A stretch of 7,000 nucleotides of DNA from Bifidobacterium breve (lineage in GTDB: Bacteria > Actinomycetota > Acidimicrobiia > Acidimicrobiales > Ilumatobacteraceae). Each line of letters opens with the position of its first letter. Position 1 is the first letter of the stretch. A program made the translations under genes and the position numbers. Below the pieces are notes generated by a model that worked only from the letters and a program-made list of their open reading frames with translations, ran no database searches and was not told the DNA's origin. The stretch is from contig CAMDER010000091.1 in NCBI GenBank assembly GCA_945896935.1, forward strand, positions 1-7,000, written 5' to 3'. Of the stretch, positions 1 through 6,579 are shown in pieces.

Positions 1-50
1 AGAACCGACAGTCATGGACCGACCAATGGTCAGCCATAGTTCTTCAGTGA
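1..50 (+). CDS. thiB: C-terminal tail of a probable thiamine-binding periplasmic protein (ThiB-like), partial
   Basis: Frame 3 from the left edge reads NRQSWTDQWSAIVLQ and stops at TGA 48-50. Its pattern (R-Q-x-W-x-x-x-W-x-x-x-V near the end) closely resembles the C-terminus of ThiB-type substrate-binding proteins, which from memory end in a similar Trp-rich helix. The position directly before a ThiP-like permease is where thiB normally lies in thiBPQ operons. The stop overlaps the GTG at 47-49 of the permease by four bases. Only about 16 residues are visible, so identity rests on a short motif plus synteny. It could instead be a related iron(III)- or polyamine-type binding protein. The 5' part lies outside the window. 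Confidence 0.55.
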   Translation, partial: NRQSWTDQWSAIVLQ

Positions 51-1597
51 CAGTACGTCACCTTCGCCTCTTGGCGACACCGGCCACAATCTTGGTGCTC
101 GTCACCGCGGTTATTCCGCTCGTCGTACTTTCAACAACGGTCGTGCGCAGTGCCGACATCATCTCAATTTGGCAGAACTCGGCAGTTCAACAAGCGCTCA
201 TCTTTTCGGTTTGGCAAGCGCTTTTGTCAACGATTTTCACGATCCTCGTCGGACTCATCGCTACTTGGCACCTCACGCGCTATCAGTTCCGTGGTCGACA
301 AGCACTCATCACGCTGATCACTGTTTCCTTCGTTTTACCCACAGTCACGGTTGGTGCCGCTTTCATCGCCGTCTTACCGTCTTGGCTACATCACAGCACC
401 TTCGCCATTGTTTTAGCCCATCTCTTTTTCAATATTTCAATAGTGGTTCGCACAGTCGGTCCACGTTGGAATTCAATTGGCGATCAACTCATTGACAGCG
501 CCCGAACGCTCGGGGCGACTCCATTGCAAACTTGGCGTCACGTCATCTTGCCTCTCGGCAAGAGCGCAATTTATTCATCGGCTGCTCTCACTTTCTTTAT
601 GTGTTTCACGTCGTATGGAATCATCACTATTTTGGGTGGGCCTGGGCTAGCGACATTAGATATTGAGATCTACCGGCGAGCCGTTCAACTAGGAGACCTT
701 TCGGGTGCAACCGTCTTGGCCGTCGCTCAAATGTTGTTCATCACGATCGCATTCCTCATTTGGTCCCGCAGTCGTTCGGTCGAGCTGATGACATTTCGTG
801 TTGCGGCTGTTTCACAACACAAACCTGCAGTCGTTCCAAAGTTATTCATTGGAGCACTCACAATTTTCTTTCTCGCTCCGCTTTTGGCTCTATCGATTGC
901 GTCCATCCGAACTGGTCAGAACTGGTCGTTCAGCGGCTGGAGAGTCCTACTCGGAATTCAAAACCAACGAGGGCTTCAATTAGACATCTGGCAGGCCTTG
1001 CAAACTTCTGGAAAGTATGCCCTCATCGCAAGTTGCATCGCTCTTCCAACGGGAATCGCTGCCACATATGCATTCTCAAAGAATGGTTCAACAAATGGCC
1101 GCTGGTCGTCGTTGGCAATCCTCCCCCTGTCAATTTCGCCGGTCGTCGTCGGATTAGCCATCTTGGTCACCTACGACTTTGCTCCCTTTGAATTCCGTTC
1201 GTCTTGGTTTCTTATCCCGGTAGTTCACGCAGCAATCGCAATGCCATTCGTCGTACGTGCGGCCTTGCCCGTTGTGCAAGGTATTCCACCAGATTTACGT
1301 TCGGCTGCCGCAACTCTTGGATCTTCGCCTTGGAGACGCTTTTGCTTTGTTGAGATACCGCTATTGCGCCCGGCGGTAACCACTGGAATCGCTTTTTCGA
1401 TGGCAATATCTCTCGGCGAATTTGGGGCTACTAGTTTTCTCACTCGACGTGAATCACAGACTCTCCCGATCGTCATCGCCGATCTTTTTGGCAAAGCTGG
1501 AGCGATACCGAGAGCATCGGGCATGGCTGCATCATTACTCTTGGTTATCGTGACAGGCATCATTGTTTTGTCCGTCGACCGAAAGCCGCACGTATGA
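47..1597 (+). CDS. thiP: ABC transporter permease, thiamine type (ThiP-like), two fused permease domains
   Basis: An inner-membrane permease of about 516 residues that carries the substrate, probably thiamine or a phosphate ester of it, passed on by the periplasmic binding protein. It is very hydrophobic throughout, with about twelve membrane segments likely. It has two copies of the permease domain, each with an EAA loop that docks on the ATPase: around residues 149-173 (SARTLGATPLQTWRHVILP) and 417-442 (RSAAATLGSSPWRRF...IPLLRP). The near-C-terminal SLGEFGATSFL stretch is typical of the ThiP/FbpB group, and length agrees with ThiP (about 530). I prefer GTG 47 because it forms a GTGA overlap with the upstream stop. 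ATG 14 (527 residues) or ATG 26 are in-frame alternatives, and none has a clear ribosome binding site. An iron(III) (FbpB-like) substrate is the main alternative. Confidence 0.85.
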   Translation: MTVRHLRLLATPATILVLVTAVIPLVVLSTTVVRSADIISIWQNSAVQQALIFSVWQALLSTIFTILVGLIATWHLTRYQFRGRQALITLITVSFVLPTVTVGAAFIAVLPSWLHHSTFAIVLAHLFFNISIVVRTVGPRWNSIGDQLIDSARTLGATPLQTWRHVILPLGKSAIYSSAALTFFMCFTSYGIITILGGPGLATLDIEIYRRAVQLGDLSGATVLAVAQMLFITIAFLIWSRSRSVELMTFRVAAVSQHKPAVVPKLFIGALTIFFLAPLLALSIASIRTGQNWSFSGWRVLLGIQNQRGLQLDIWQALQTSGKYALIASCIALPTGIAATYAFSKNGSTNGRWSSLAILPLSISPVVVGLAILVTYDFAPFEFRSSWFLIPVVHAAIAMPFVVRAALPVVQGIPPDLRSAAATLGSSPWRRFCFVEIPLLRPAVTTGIAFSMAISLGEFGATSFLTRRESQTLPIVIADLFGKAGAIPRASGMAASLLLVIVTGIIVLSVDRKPHV

Positions 1598-2253
1598 GTC
1601 TTGTCATTGACAACATTTCATTTAGCTATGGCGATCGCGACATATTGCGCAACTTCACACTTCAAATTCCCCCAGGAACGACAACCGCAGTTGTCGGGCC
1701 TTCTGGCTCGGGCAAATCAACTTTGCTGCGCATCATCGCTGGACTTTTGACACCAGCCACAGGCACGATCGTTCTCAATGGTCACGACATTTCTCGCGTA
1801 CCAACTCATCTGCGGTCAGTCGGAATGATCTTTCAAGATAACCAGCTGTTCCCTCACCTCAACGTTTATGACAACGTTGCATTTGGTTTGCGCATGGCCA
1901 AGGTTGATAAGCGGATCATCGCCGAGCGATGCCAAGAGTTATTAGATCTTGTCGGATTAGCTGAAGCAGCAAAACAATCAGTGGCAACACTGTCGGGCGG
2001 TGAAGCTAAGCGAGTCGCACTTGCCCGTGCTTTGGCTCCGTCTCCCCAGGTTCTCCTGCTTGATGAACCACTGACCGGTCTAGACAGTGAACTCCACGAT
2101 CGACTCGCCCAAGATCTGCACCGAATTCTCCATGCAACCTCGACGACAGCACTCTTAGTCACCCATCTCATACCAGAAGCCGAAGTAATTTCTGACGCGA
2201 TTCATCATCTCATCGATAGCGACCAGAGCCCTCAAGCAGGAGTGAGTCATTGA
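1594..2253 (+). CDS. thiQ: ABC transporter ATP-binding protein, thiamine type (ThiQ-like)
   Basis: The cytoplasmic ATPase subunit that should power the adjacent two-domain permease. At 219 residues it is short, as ThiQ is (about 230), and lacks the C-terminal TOBE domain of longer iron, sulfate and polyamine ATPases, which favours ThiQ. Visible motifs: Walker A GPSGSGKS (residues 35-42), Q-loop IFQDNQLFPHLNVYDNV (Gln81), signature LSGGE (133-137), Walker B VLLLDEP (153-159), D-loop GLD, and switch His191 in LVTHL. All catalytic residues are present. The signature continues EAKR rather than the commoner EQQR or QRQR, a mild oddity. The start ATG overlaps the permease stop as ATGA, indicating coupled translation; a weak GAAAG lies at 1581-1585. 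Substrate is inferred from the operon. Confidence 0.88.
   Translation: MSLVIDNISFSYGDRDILRNFTLQIPPGTTTAVVGPSGSGKSTLLRIIAGLLTPATGTIVLNGHDISRVPTHLRSVGMIFQDNQLFPHLNVYDNVAFGLRMAKVDKRIIAERCQELLDLVGLAEAAKQSVATLSGGEAKRVALARALAPSPQVLLLDEPLTGLDSELHDRLAQDLHRILHATSTTALLVTHLIPEAEVISDAIHHLIDSDQSPQAGVSH
2238..2242 (+). promoter_or_regulatory. Ribosome binding site AGGAG for the TTG-started acetyltransferase
   Basis: AGGAG sits inside the last codons of the upstream ATPase gene, seven bases before TTG 2250. It is the best Shine-Dalgarno sequence on the plus strand here, and it supports the rare TTG start over the in-frame ATG at 2286. Confidence 0.6.
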
Positions 2254-2717
2254 GTGCCAATCATCTAGACATTCGTATTCGCGCGATGAACTATCTCGAG
2301 GTTCGACCGCTACGTCTTGAGGTATTGCGGGCTGGCATGGTGGACCAAACTGTCGACTTTGATGGCGATGATGATCCAACGACCATTCATCTCGGGGCTT
2401 TTGACCAAGATGAGAACAATGTTGGAGTCAGTACGTGGATGCAACGGACTTTCCCACTCGAAGAAGAGCACAAGGCCTTTCAACTACGTGGAATGGCGAC
2501 TGCAGACAACGTGCAGAGTCGAGGGATAGGCGCATTACTTCTTGATGCCGGCTTCAAGCATGCTCAAGAAAATGGCATTTACCTCATTTGGGCGAATGCC
2601 CGTGATACCGCCCTCAACTTCTACAACCGCCATGGTTTCACTACAGTTGGCGAGGGCTTTATTGAGCCCGTCACTCAACTTCCTCATCACAAAGTTGTCA
2701 AATATTTATTGAGATAA
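2250..2717 (+). CDS. GNAT-family N-acetyltransferase
   Basis: A 155-residue, single-domain GNAT protein expected to move an acetyl group from acetyl-CoA to an amine; the substrate is unknown. The N-terminal EVRPLRLEVLRAGM and the DGDDD-x-x-TIHLGAF stretch (residues 38-51) match a widespread GNAT subfamily. The acetyl-CoA pyrophosphate loop is Q89-S-R-G-I-G94 following LRGMAT (79-84). Motif B, ALNFYNRHGF (121-130), carries the usual Tyr that acts as general acid. Length is normal and nothing is missing. TTG 2250 overlaps the ATPase stop (TTGA) and has an AGGAG seven bases upstream; starting at ATG 2286 would remove 12 residues but keep the domain. Its place at the end of a thiamine transport operon may be simple co-transcription or a link to salvage, which the sequence cannot decide. 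Confidence 0.87.
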   Translation: MSANHLDIRIRAMNYLEVRPLRLEVLRAGMVDQTVDFDGDDDPTTIHLGAFDQDENNVGVSTWMQRTFPLEEEHKAFQLRGMATADNVQSRGIGALLLDAGFKHAQENGIYLIWANARDTALNFYNRHGFTTVGEGFIEPVTQLPHHKVVKYLLR

Positions 2718-2729
2718 CCGCAACAGGTT

Positions 2730-2951
2730 GTGTCGTGCTCACAGTCGACTATGAGTATTTCACTTCAACTGGCAGTGCGAATTCAGAACACGATCGACGG
2801 CGAACTACAAACGGTGGCGCGTCTTTCAGATTCTGATACATGGATCGGCCCGGTGGCGTGGATTTCTCATGGCGAAATTAAACGAGTCACCCACCTCCTA
2901 ACGTCTTGCGTCGATATTCTCCGCGTCCAGCATGAGTCGTCTGGCGTGTGA
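2730..2951 (+). CDS. Small hypothetical protein with a WXG-like motif
   Basis: Not recognised as a named family. The frame gives 73 residues from GTG 2730 or 66 from ATG 2751. It has no signal peptide or membrane segment. Using the ATG start, residues 1-26 form a likely amphipathic helix, then SDTWIGPVAWIS (W31-I-G33) followed by a second helix ending near ILRVQ (56-60). A Trp-x-Gly turn between two helices, with a GPxA continuation, resembles the WXG100/ESX-type helical hairpin. It is shorter than the usual 95-100 residues, mainly before the Trp. Its end overlaps the start of the 411-residue gene by 20 bases, suggesting they are made together. No good ribosome binding site is visible at either start, so the start and even the gene's reality are moderately uncertain. 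Confidence 0.5.
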   Translation: MSCSQSTMSISLQLAVRIQNTIDGELQTVARLSDSDTWIGPVAWISHGEIKRVTHLLTSCVDILRVQHESSGV

Positions 2952-4167
2952 CCCACAGCGTTTGGCCGATCTCGCGCGAATTCTTCGCTCTGCGCAAAAC
3001 GAAATTGAATTACAAATTCGTTTAACCGAAATCGGCGATCTCGCGATCCCCCAAGTGCATTCCTATTTGCAGCAATCTTTGAATTTGCTTGAGCATCAAG
3101 AGACGCGCGTGCGAAAGGTGCTGAACAGTTCTTTTCTCAACCTGACAAATTCGTATTCACTTTCCTTTAATTCAACGGCCTATTTGCTCAATCGGTGGGT
3201 TGCACATCATCAAGCTTGGTGGTCCGATGCCACCCACGGCGAACAAACCAGAATTGACGTCTTCATCTCAACGGTTGCCGCCGACCCAATAGATGCCGGG
3301 AGACTCATTGATTCAACAAATTTTTTGGCTCCTCTCATCTACGGCTCTCACGATCTCGGAGTCGTGCGTACTCTCTGGCTGTCGGCCACTGACCCCCAAA
3401 CAACATCGGTGTCCACTGCAGGAGATCGAATCAAGCGCCTTGTTGAAACGGTCTTTGGAGATCATGAATGGCACACCGCAATGGCCCCAAGTTGGGTGGA
3501 CATACACGAGCAATCACGACTTCGACGTGAGATTCGAGAAATTCTCGGCGAGATTATTTCGCCATGGCAATTACAGTTCTCTGGTCTTGCATCCGAATGG
3601 AACTGGTCAAGTGAAACGGGCGTTCATTACCTCAAGAAGGCAACCGAATCCGCAGATGCTGCATCCTCAATCTCGCAAGGTCTTGGAATGGCTGTGTATC
3701 GAAACATGTCCGACCTTCCCAACAATGAGATTGAGCGCCGTCAACGAATTGATGCAGTCGCATTTTCGGTCGGTGTATCTACAGAACTACTACGTCAGGC
3801 AAAAGTTCAACAAGCACGAATGGATTCTCATCATCTCGCTACTTTGCTGGCAATTCCAACACTAGTACCACTCAAGTTGCCTTGGCCTTCTTCGTTAGTA
3901 ATCAACAAGACACACTCTCTGGTAGCAGGTCAACTCGATACAACATCAGAGACAGAAATTTCGTCGTCTCTAGAAATGTTGCAACAACGAAGTGCTCTTG
4001 CATCAGTCGCGTATATGGCAGTTTTCAATGCCGCAATCACATCTGGCCGTCTTGAGAACGTCAATGACGATCCTTCAGCGGAGCTACGCCTTGAGCTTCA
4101 ACACACGGTTGATTCATTAGACAACTCGACGGCACGTGGACAAATTCTTGCTGACATTATTGACTAG
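2932..4167 (+). CDS. Hypothetical 411-residue soluble protein, possible partner of the upstream WXG-like protein
   Basis: Function not recognised. There is no signal peptide. The first 65 residues look like a long helical hairpin (CDPQRLADLARILRSAQNEI onwards), reminiscent of the helical N-termini of actinobacterial WXG/LXG-type proteins. A Trp-rich stretch (HHQAWW, 92-97) and a distinctive segment follow: LAPLIYGSHDLG (132-143), then LWLSATDP (148-155). Residues 303-323 are hydrophobic but broken by prolines and Lys, so probably not a membrane helix. The rest is mostly helical and polar. No catalytic motif is visible. ATG 2932 starts within the preceding small gene, out of frame with it, with no clear ribosome binding site, which suggests translational coupling. 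It could be a cytoplasmic structural protein or a secreted effector. Codon use looks like its neighbours. Confidence 0.78.
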   Translation: MSRLACDPQRLADLARILRSAQNEIELQIRLTEIGDLAIPQVHSYLQQSLNLLEHQETRVRKVLNSSFLNLTNSYSLSFNSTAYLLNRWVAHHQAWWSDATHGEQTRIDVFISTVAADPIDAGRLIDSTNFLAPLIYGSHDLGVVRTLWLSATDPQTTSVSTAGDRIKRLVETVFGDHEWHTAMAPSWVDIHEQSRLRREIREILGEIISPWQLQFSGLASEWNWSSETGVHYLKKATESADAASSISQGLGMAVYRNMSDLPNNEIERRQRIDAVAFSVGVSTELLRQAKVQQARMDSHHLATLLAIPTLVPLKLPWPSSLVINKTHSLVAGQLDTTSETEISSSLEMLQQRSALASVAYMAVFNAAITSGRLENVNDDPSAELRLELQHTVDSLDNSTARGQILADIID

Positions 4168-4188
4168 GTCAACTTGCCTTGTCCTAGT
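4163..4188. terminator. Weak hairpin in the convergent gap, possible bidirectional terminator
   Basis: ACTAGG (4163-4168) can pair with CCTAGT (4183-4188) around a 14-base loop, extendable outward by wobble pairs. It lies between the convergent stops at 4167 and 4197. There is no clear T run on either side and competing pairings exist (GTCAAC with GTTGAT), so this is only a candidate. Confidence 0.3.
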
Positions 4189-4196
4189 TGGTTGAT

Positions 4197-5825
4197 TTAC
4201 GAAATCGGTATGTCTGTCGAAAAACGTGTGCTTGTAGACGGATCTGGCTGAACCAGAATCTCAAGATTCCACGTACCTGCCGTCAAAATAGACAGTGCTC
4301 CAACAAAGTGATTTGGCCCGAGTTCTGAAACTGCGGCAGTAATCGTTGGCACTTCAGAGCCCGGCAACGTCAATCGCATCGTCACATTGTCGACTGGCGA
4401 CAAAGTTCCGCTCGGAGTCGAGATTGTCACGTGGATTTCGTTATTGCCGACGCGCCCTGGTGTGACAGCAATACTGGTAATCATGTCTCCATTAACAAGT
4501 TGCGTACTGAAAACGGCGTTGGCCGCGGTCACTTCGGGAGATTTTGCCAGCATTCCTGCAGTAACACCAAGCACCACAGTGGCGATCAGAAGTTCGACGA
4601 CAATAATACGATGAATTGAGTTTCCCTCACCACGTTGAACAAGCCAACGGGCGAAGCCACCAAGAGTGACTGCCGCAATGACGAAACAAGTTTTGACGAG
4701 CAACGCTTTGCCCCACGCCGTTTGCGTGATATCGCTGAGAGCCGGCACCAAATGCCAGGTCTGCCAGAGACCGGTGATCACTGCTATCGGAATAGCGAAT
4801 GTGGCCATCCGCGAAAAACGACGGACAACAACATCGGCATGAGCGCTGCGCATGACTCCCCCAAAAGCCACAACGATCAGACCACCTACCCACAAAACGA
4901 CACTGGAAAAATGTAAGGCATCGACAGCCACTGCGATACCTGATTGAGCCGAAGCACTTGGGTGACCCGAGGCCGACAACGTCAGCACAATTCCTACGCC
5001 AACAAGGAGTGTCGTCGAGCGCCACCACGACGTGAGTGATCGCGCGAAGTGTCCTCGTAGCGACCAAAGGAGAACGAGCAACGAGAGCAGCAGTAATTCG
5101 CGGATGACCAGTGCCTTCCCGAGGCGAGTCGCATACACATCAGACCAGAGTGAAGTATTGAACAGATCAGACCATGTGCCCGCAATTGTGTACGGGCCTT
5201 GGGCGACAAATAGTACGAGCGCACTGACTGCGGATAAGACCCAGCCAATTCCTACAAAGGTGATCACCCGTCGCGAAGAAATTGATCCACCGGCGAGCAT
5301 CGCCAAACAACCGAGCACGAGACACAACCCGAGAAAACCCAAGAACTTAGCGACACCCATCAACCACGACAGGCCCTGCGGACCGTCTTGGCCCGACAGA
5401 ACGTTGGCGATGAGATCGCTCGTGGCAACAATTGGAGCCGACGCACCGATTTGAAATGAATACGCGCCTTCAATGGCATGACCATCATTCGATACGCCTC
5501 GCCAAGCAACGACATAAAGCCCATCGGGAATTGCTGGAACATCTTTGGCGATTAACACCGAAGGATCTTCGGGCGACACGAGAGCCTCGCCTAAGACAAT
5601 GCGTTGTCCATCTTGGTTATAGATCTCAATTGACCGGGCGATAGGTACGACTGGCTCATTGAAATCGAGCCTGATTTCGCTCGGAGCAGATTCAAGTACC
5701 GCCGAAGGAGCAGGTGACGATGAATCCAACTGACCGTGTGCTGAAACTGGAGACGCCCATGCCAGCGAAGCAACAGTTGCTACGACAACCAGCCATGACT
5801 TACGAACTTTCTTCAAAGTGGTCAT
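4197..5825 (-). CDS. Copper transport/resistance protein: CopC-CopD fusion with YtkA-like C-terminal domain
   Basis: A 542-residue membrane protein thought to bind copper outside the membrane and move or buffer it. Residues 1-29 are a Sec signal peptide (KKVRK, hydrophobic core, cleavage after SPVSA). Cleavage leaves His30 as the new N-terminus, HGQLDSSSPAP, the usual CopC Cu(II)-binding start. A second ligand motif, NDGHAIEG (His116), is present. CopC covers about 30-127. CopD covers about 152-427 with about eight membrane helices; conserved-looking histidines lie in SASGHPSA (His288) and DALHFSSVVLWVGGL (His305). Residues 445-540 form an extracytoplasmic beta domain (GRVGNNEIHVTI ... AGTWNLEI) like YtkA/FixH. 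The architecture and length resemble Bacillus YcnJ. The start ATG overlaps the upstream stop (ATGA). Whether it imports copper or confers tolerance cannot be told from sequence. Confidence 0.9.
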   Translation of the reverse strand: MTTLKKVRKSWLVVVATVASLAWASPVSAHGQLDSSSPAPSAVLESAPSEIRLDFNEPVVPIARSIEIYNQDGQRIVLGEALVSPEDPSVLIAKDVPAIPDGLYVVAWRGVSNDGHAIEGAYSFQIGASAPIVATSDLIANVLSGQDGPQGLSWLMGVAKFLGFLGLCLVLGCLAMLAGGSISSRRVITFVGIGWVLSAVSALVLFVAQGPYTIAGTWSDLFNTSLWSDVYATRLGKALVIRELLLLSLLVLLWSLRGHFARSLTSWWRSTTLLVGVGIVLTLSASGHPSASAQSGIAVAVDALHFSSVVLWVGGLIVVAFGGVMRSAHADVVVRRFSRMATFAIPIAVITGLWQTWHLVPALSDITQTAWGKALLVKTCFVIAAVTLGGFARWLVQRGEGNSIHRIIVVELLIATVVLGVTAGMLAKSPEVTAANAVFSTQLVNGDMITSIAVTPGRVGNNEIHVTISTPSGTLSPVDNVTMRLTLPGSEVPTITAAVSELGPNHFVGALSILTAGTWNLEILVQPDPSTSTRFSTDIPIS

Positions 5826-6499
5826 CCCATCAATCCTGCCGGTGCTAGCCCGTCAATTATCACACGCCCCAGCAACCAACCCAAGCGCATTGACGGCGAC
5901 TGAGTGCGAATTTGCTCAGGAAGATCGGTCAGGCCCATTGAGCCCCGAGATTTCCATTGCATCGTCATCACTGATAAATCGTGTCGCACATAGTCCAATG
6001 ACCATGAGTCGGGACCAACGCACTGAAGTTCGGCTAATCCAAGATCTCCCATATGAACTTCAACTTCGCGCCAACGACGCAAGGGCAAATCTGTGACTGG
6101 TACTTCAACACCAGAGACCATGCGCGCTGATCCGTACCAGCCTTCGCGAGCCGAAGCAATGGCACCTTCAAGGGCATAGATCGAACGACGCACACCAGCA
6201 ACATGTTCGTCGGCAGATAGGGATGCGGTCTTTTCAATTGCTGCGACCCTGGCCGCAAATCCACCTTCATATTGGTCGACAACTTCACCTAATTCGGCGG
6301 CGAGAAAAAGACGAGTGATGCTGTCTCCTTGTTGAGCGATGTGAGCAAGCACATGGCCCACCGACCACTCAGGCAATAACGAGGGCCGTGCCACCATGTC
6401 ATTGGTCAATCCCCCAAGCCGCTCTAAGAACAATTGGTGCGATGCCGCTAGACCTTCAACTTGCCGATTGATCGTCGTCGCATCAAAGGTATTTTCCAC
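5822..6499 (-). CDS. Mycothiol-dependent maleylpyruvate isomerase (MDMPI)-family metal-binding protein
   Basis: A 225-residue cytoplasmic protein of the MDMPI/DinB-like four-helix fold. The N-terminal part LLPEWSVGHVLAHIAQQGDS (41-60) and RWREVEVHMGDLGL (142-155) are the family hallmarks. Likely zinc ligands are His53, Glu145 and His149; they sit one residue off the His52/Glu144/His148 set I recall for the Corynebacterium enzyme. The family usually reads HH in the second motif, and here the second His is Met150. The C-terminus (LGWLLGR) matches the family. Most members are not true maleylpyruvate isomerases but use mycothiol or an unknown thiol in other reactions, so no gene symbol is given. 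The start is GTG 6499; the ribosome binding site is weak. The stop overlaps the copper gene's ATG, so the two are probably one operon. Confidence 0.85.
   Translation of the reverse strand: MENTFDATTINRQVEGLAASHQLFLERLGGLTNDMVARPSLLPEWSVGHVLAHIAQQGDSITRLFLAAELGEVVDQYEGGFAARVAAIEKTASLSADEHVAGVRRSIYALEGAIASAREGWYGSARMVSGVEVPVTDLPLRRWREVEVHMGDLGLAELQCVGPDSWSLDYVRHDLSVMTMQWKSRGSMGLTDLPEQIRTQSPSMRLGWLLGRVIIDGLAPAGLMG
5834..5837 (-). promoter_or_regulatory. Ribosome binding site AGGA for the CopC-CopD gene
   Basis: On the minus strand AGGA lies eight bases before the ATG at 5825, inside the end of the upstream gene. It supports this start, which also gives a complete signal peptide. Confidence 0.55.
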
Positions 6500-6520
6500 A
6501 TCTCAAACCGTAGTCGTCGA

Positions 6521-6579
6521 CCTGTGATTCTGGTGTTGTTTAAGTTGGCTATACCAAGAGAAATGACACCAGAATCAGG
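6521..6579. terminator. Long inverted repeat between two same-strand genes, probable transcription terminator
   Basis: TGATTCTGGTGT (6525-6536) is perfectly complementary to ACACCAGAATCA (6566-6577). Pairing continues inward with two wobble pairs and TTT/AAA to 6541/6561. The 19-base loop contains a small TTGG/CCAA helix (6545-6548 with 6554-6557). Outside, CC at 6521-6522 could pair with GG at 6578-6579 across a bulge. The right arm includes the stop codon (6575-6577) of the minus-strand ABC ATPase. No T run follows on either strand, as is common for actinobacterial terminators. An operator or other structured RNA element remains possible. Confidence 0.55.

Noticed and set aside
303..323. 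Residues 303-323 of the 411-residue protein (about 3838-3900) as a membrane helix (coordinates here are residues)
   Set aside because: The stretch is broken by several prolines and a lysine, and no signal or topology pattern supports membrane insertion.
1225..1563. A 112-codon open frame antisense to the permease
   Set aside because: It is fully covered by the ThiP-like EAA and membrane segments; the translation has no recognisable motif.
3293..3865. A 190-codon open frame on the plus strand inside the 411-residue gene
   Set aside because: It lies wholly within the better-supported frame, its translation shows no domain or coherent composition, and it has no plausible ribosome binding site.
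4627..5067. A 146-codon minus-strand frame rich in Cys, Arg and Trp inside the copper gene
   Set aside because: It is a shifted reading of the CopD region; the Cys/Arg/Trp-rich composition is typical of an out-of-frame translation.
5032..5454. A 140-codon open frame antisense to the copper gene
   Set aside because: The opposite strand encodes a clear CopC-CopD protein; this translation is low-complexity and charged, as expected of a shadow frame.
5818..6096. A plus-strand open frame across the end of the MDMPI-family gene
   Set aside because: It overlaps two well-supported minus-strand genes and has no domain or start signal.
6500..6574. A promoter for the MDMPI-copper operon in the short gap
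   Set aside because: Such a promoter is expected, but I see no convincing -35/-10 pair; the gap is mostly taken up by the inverted repeat.
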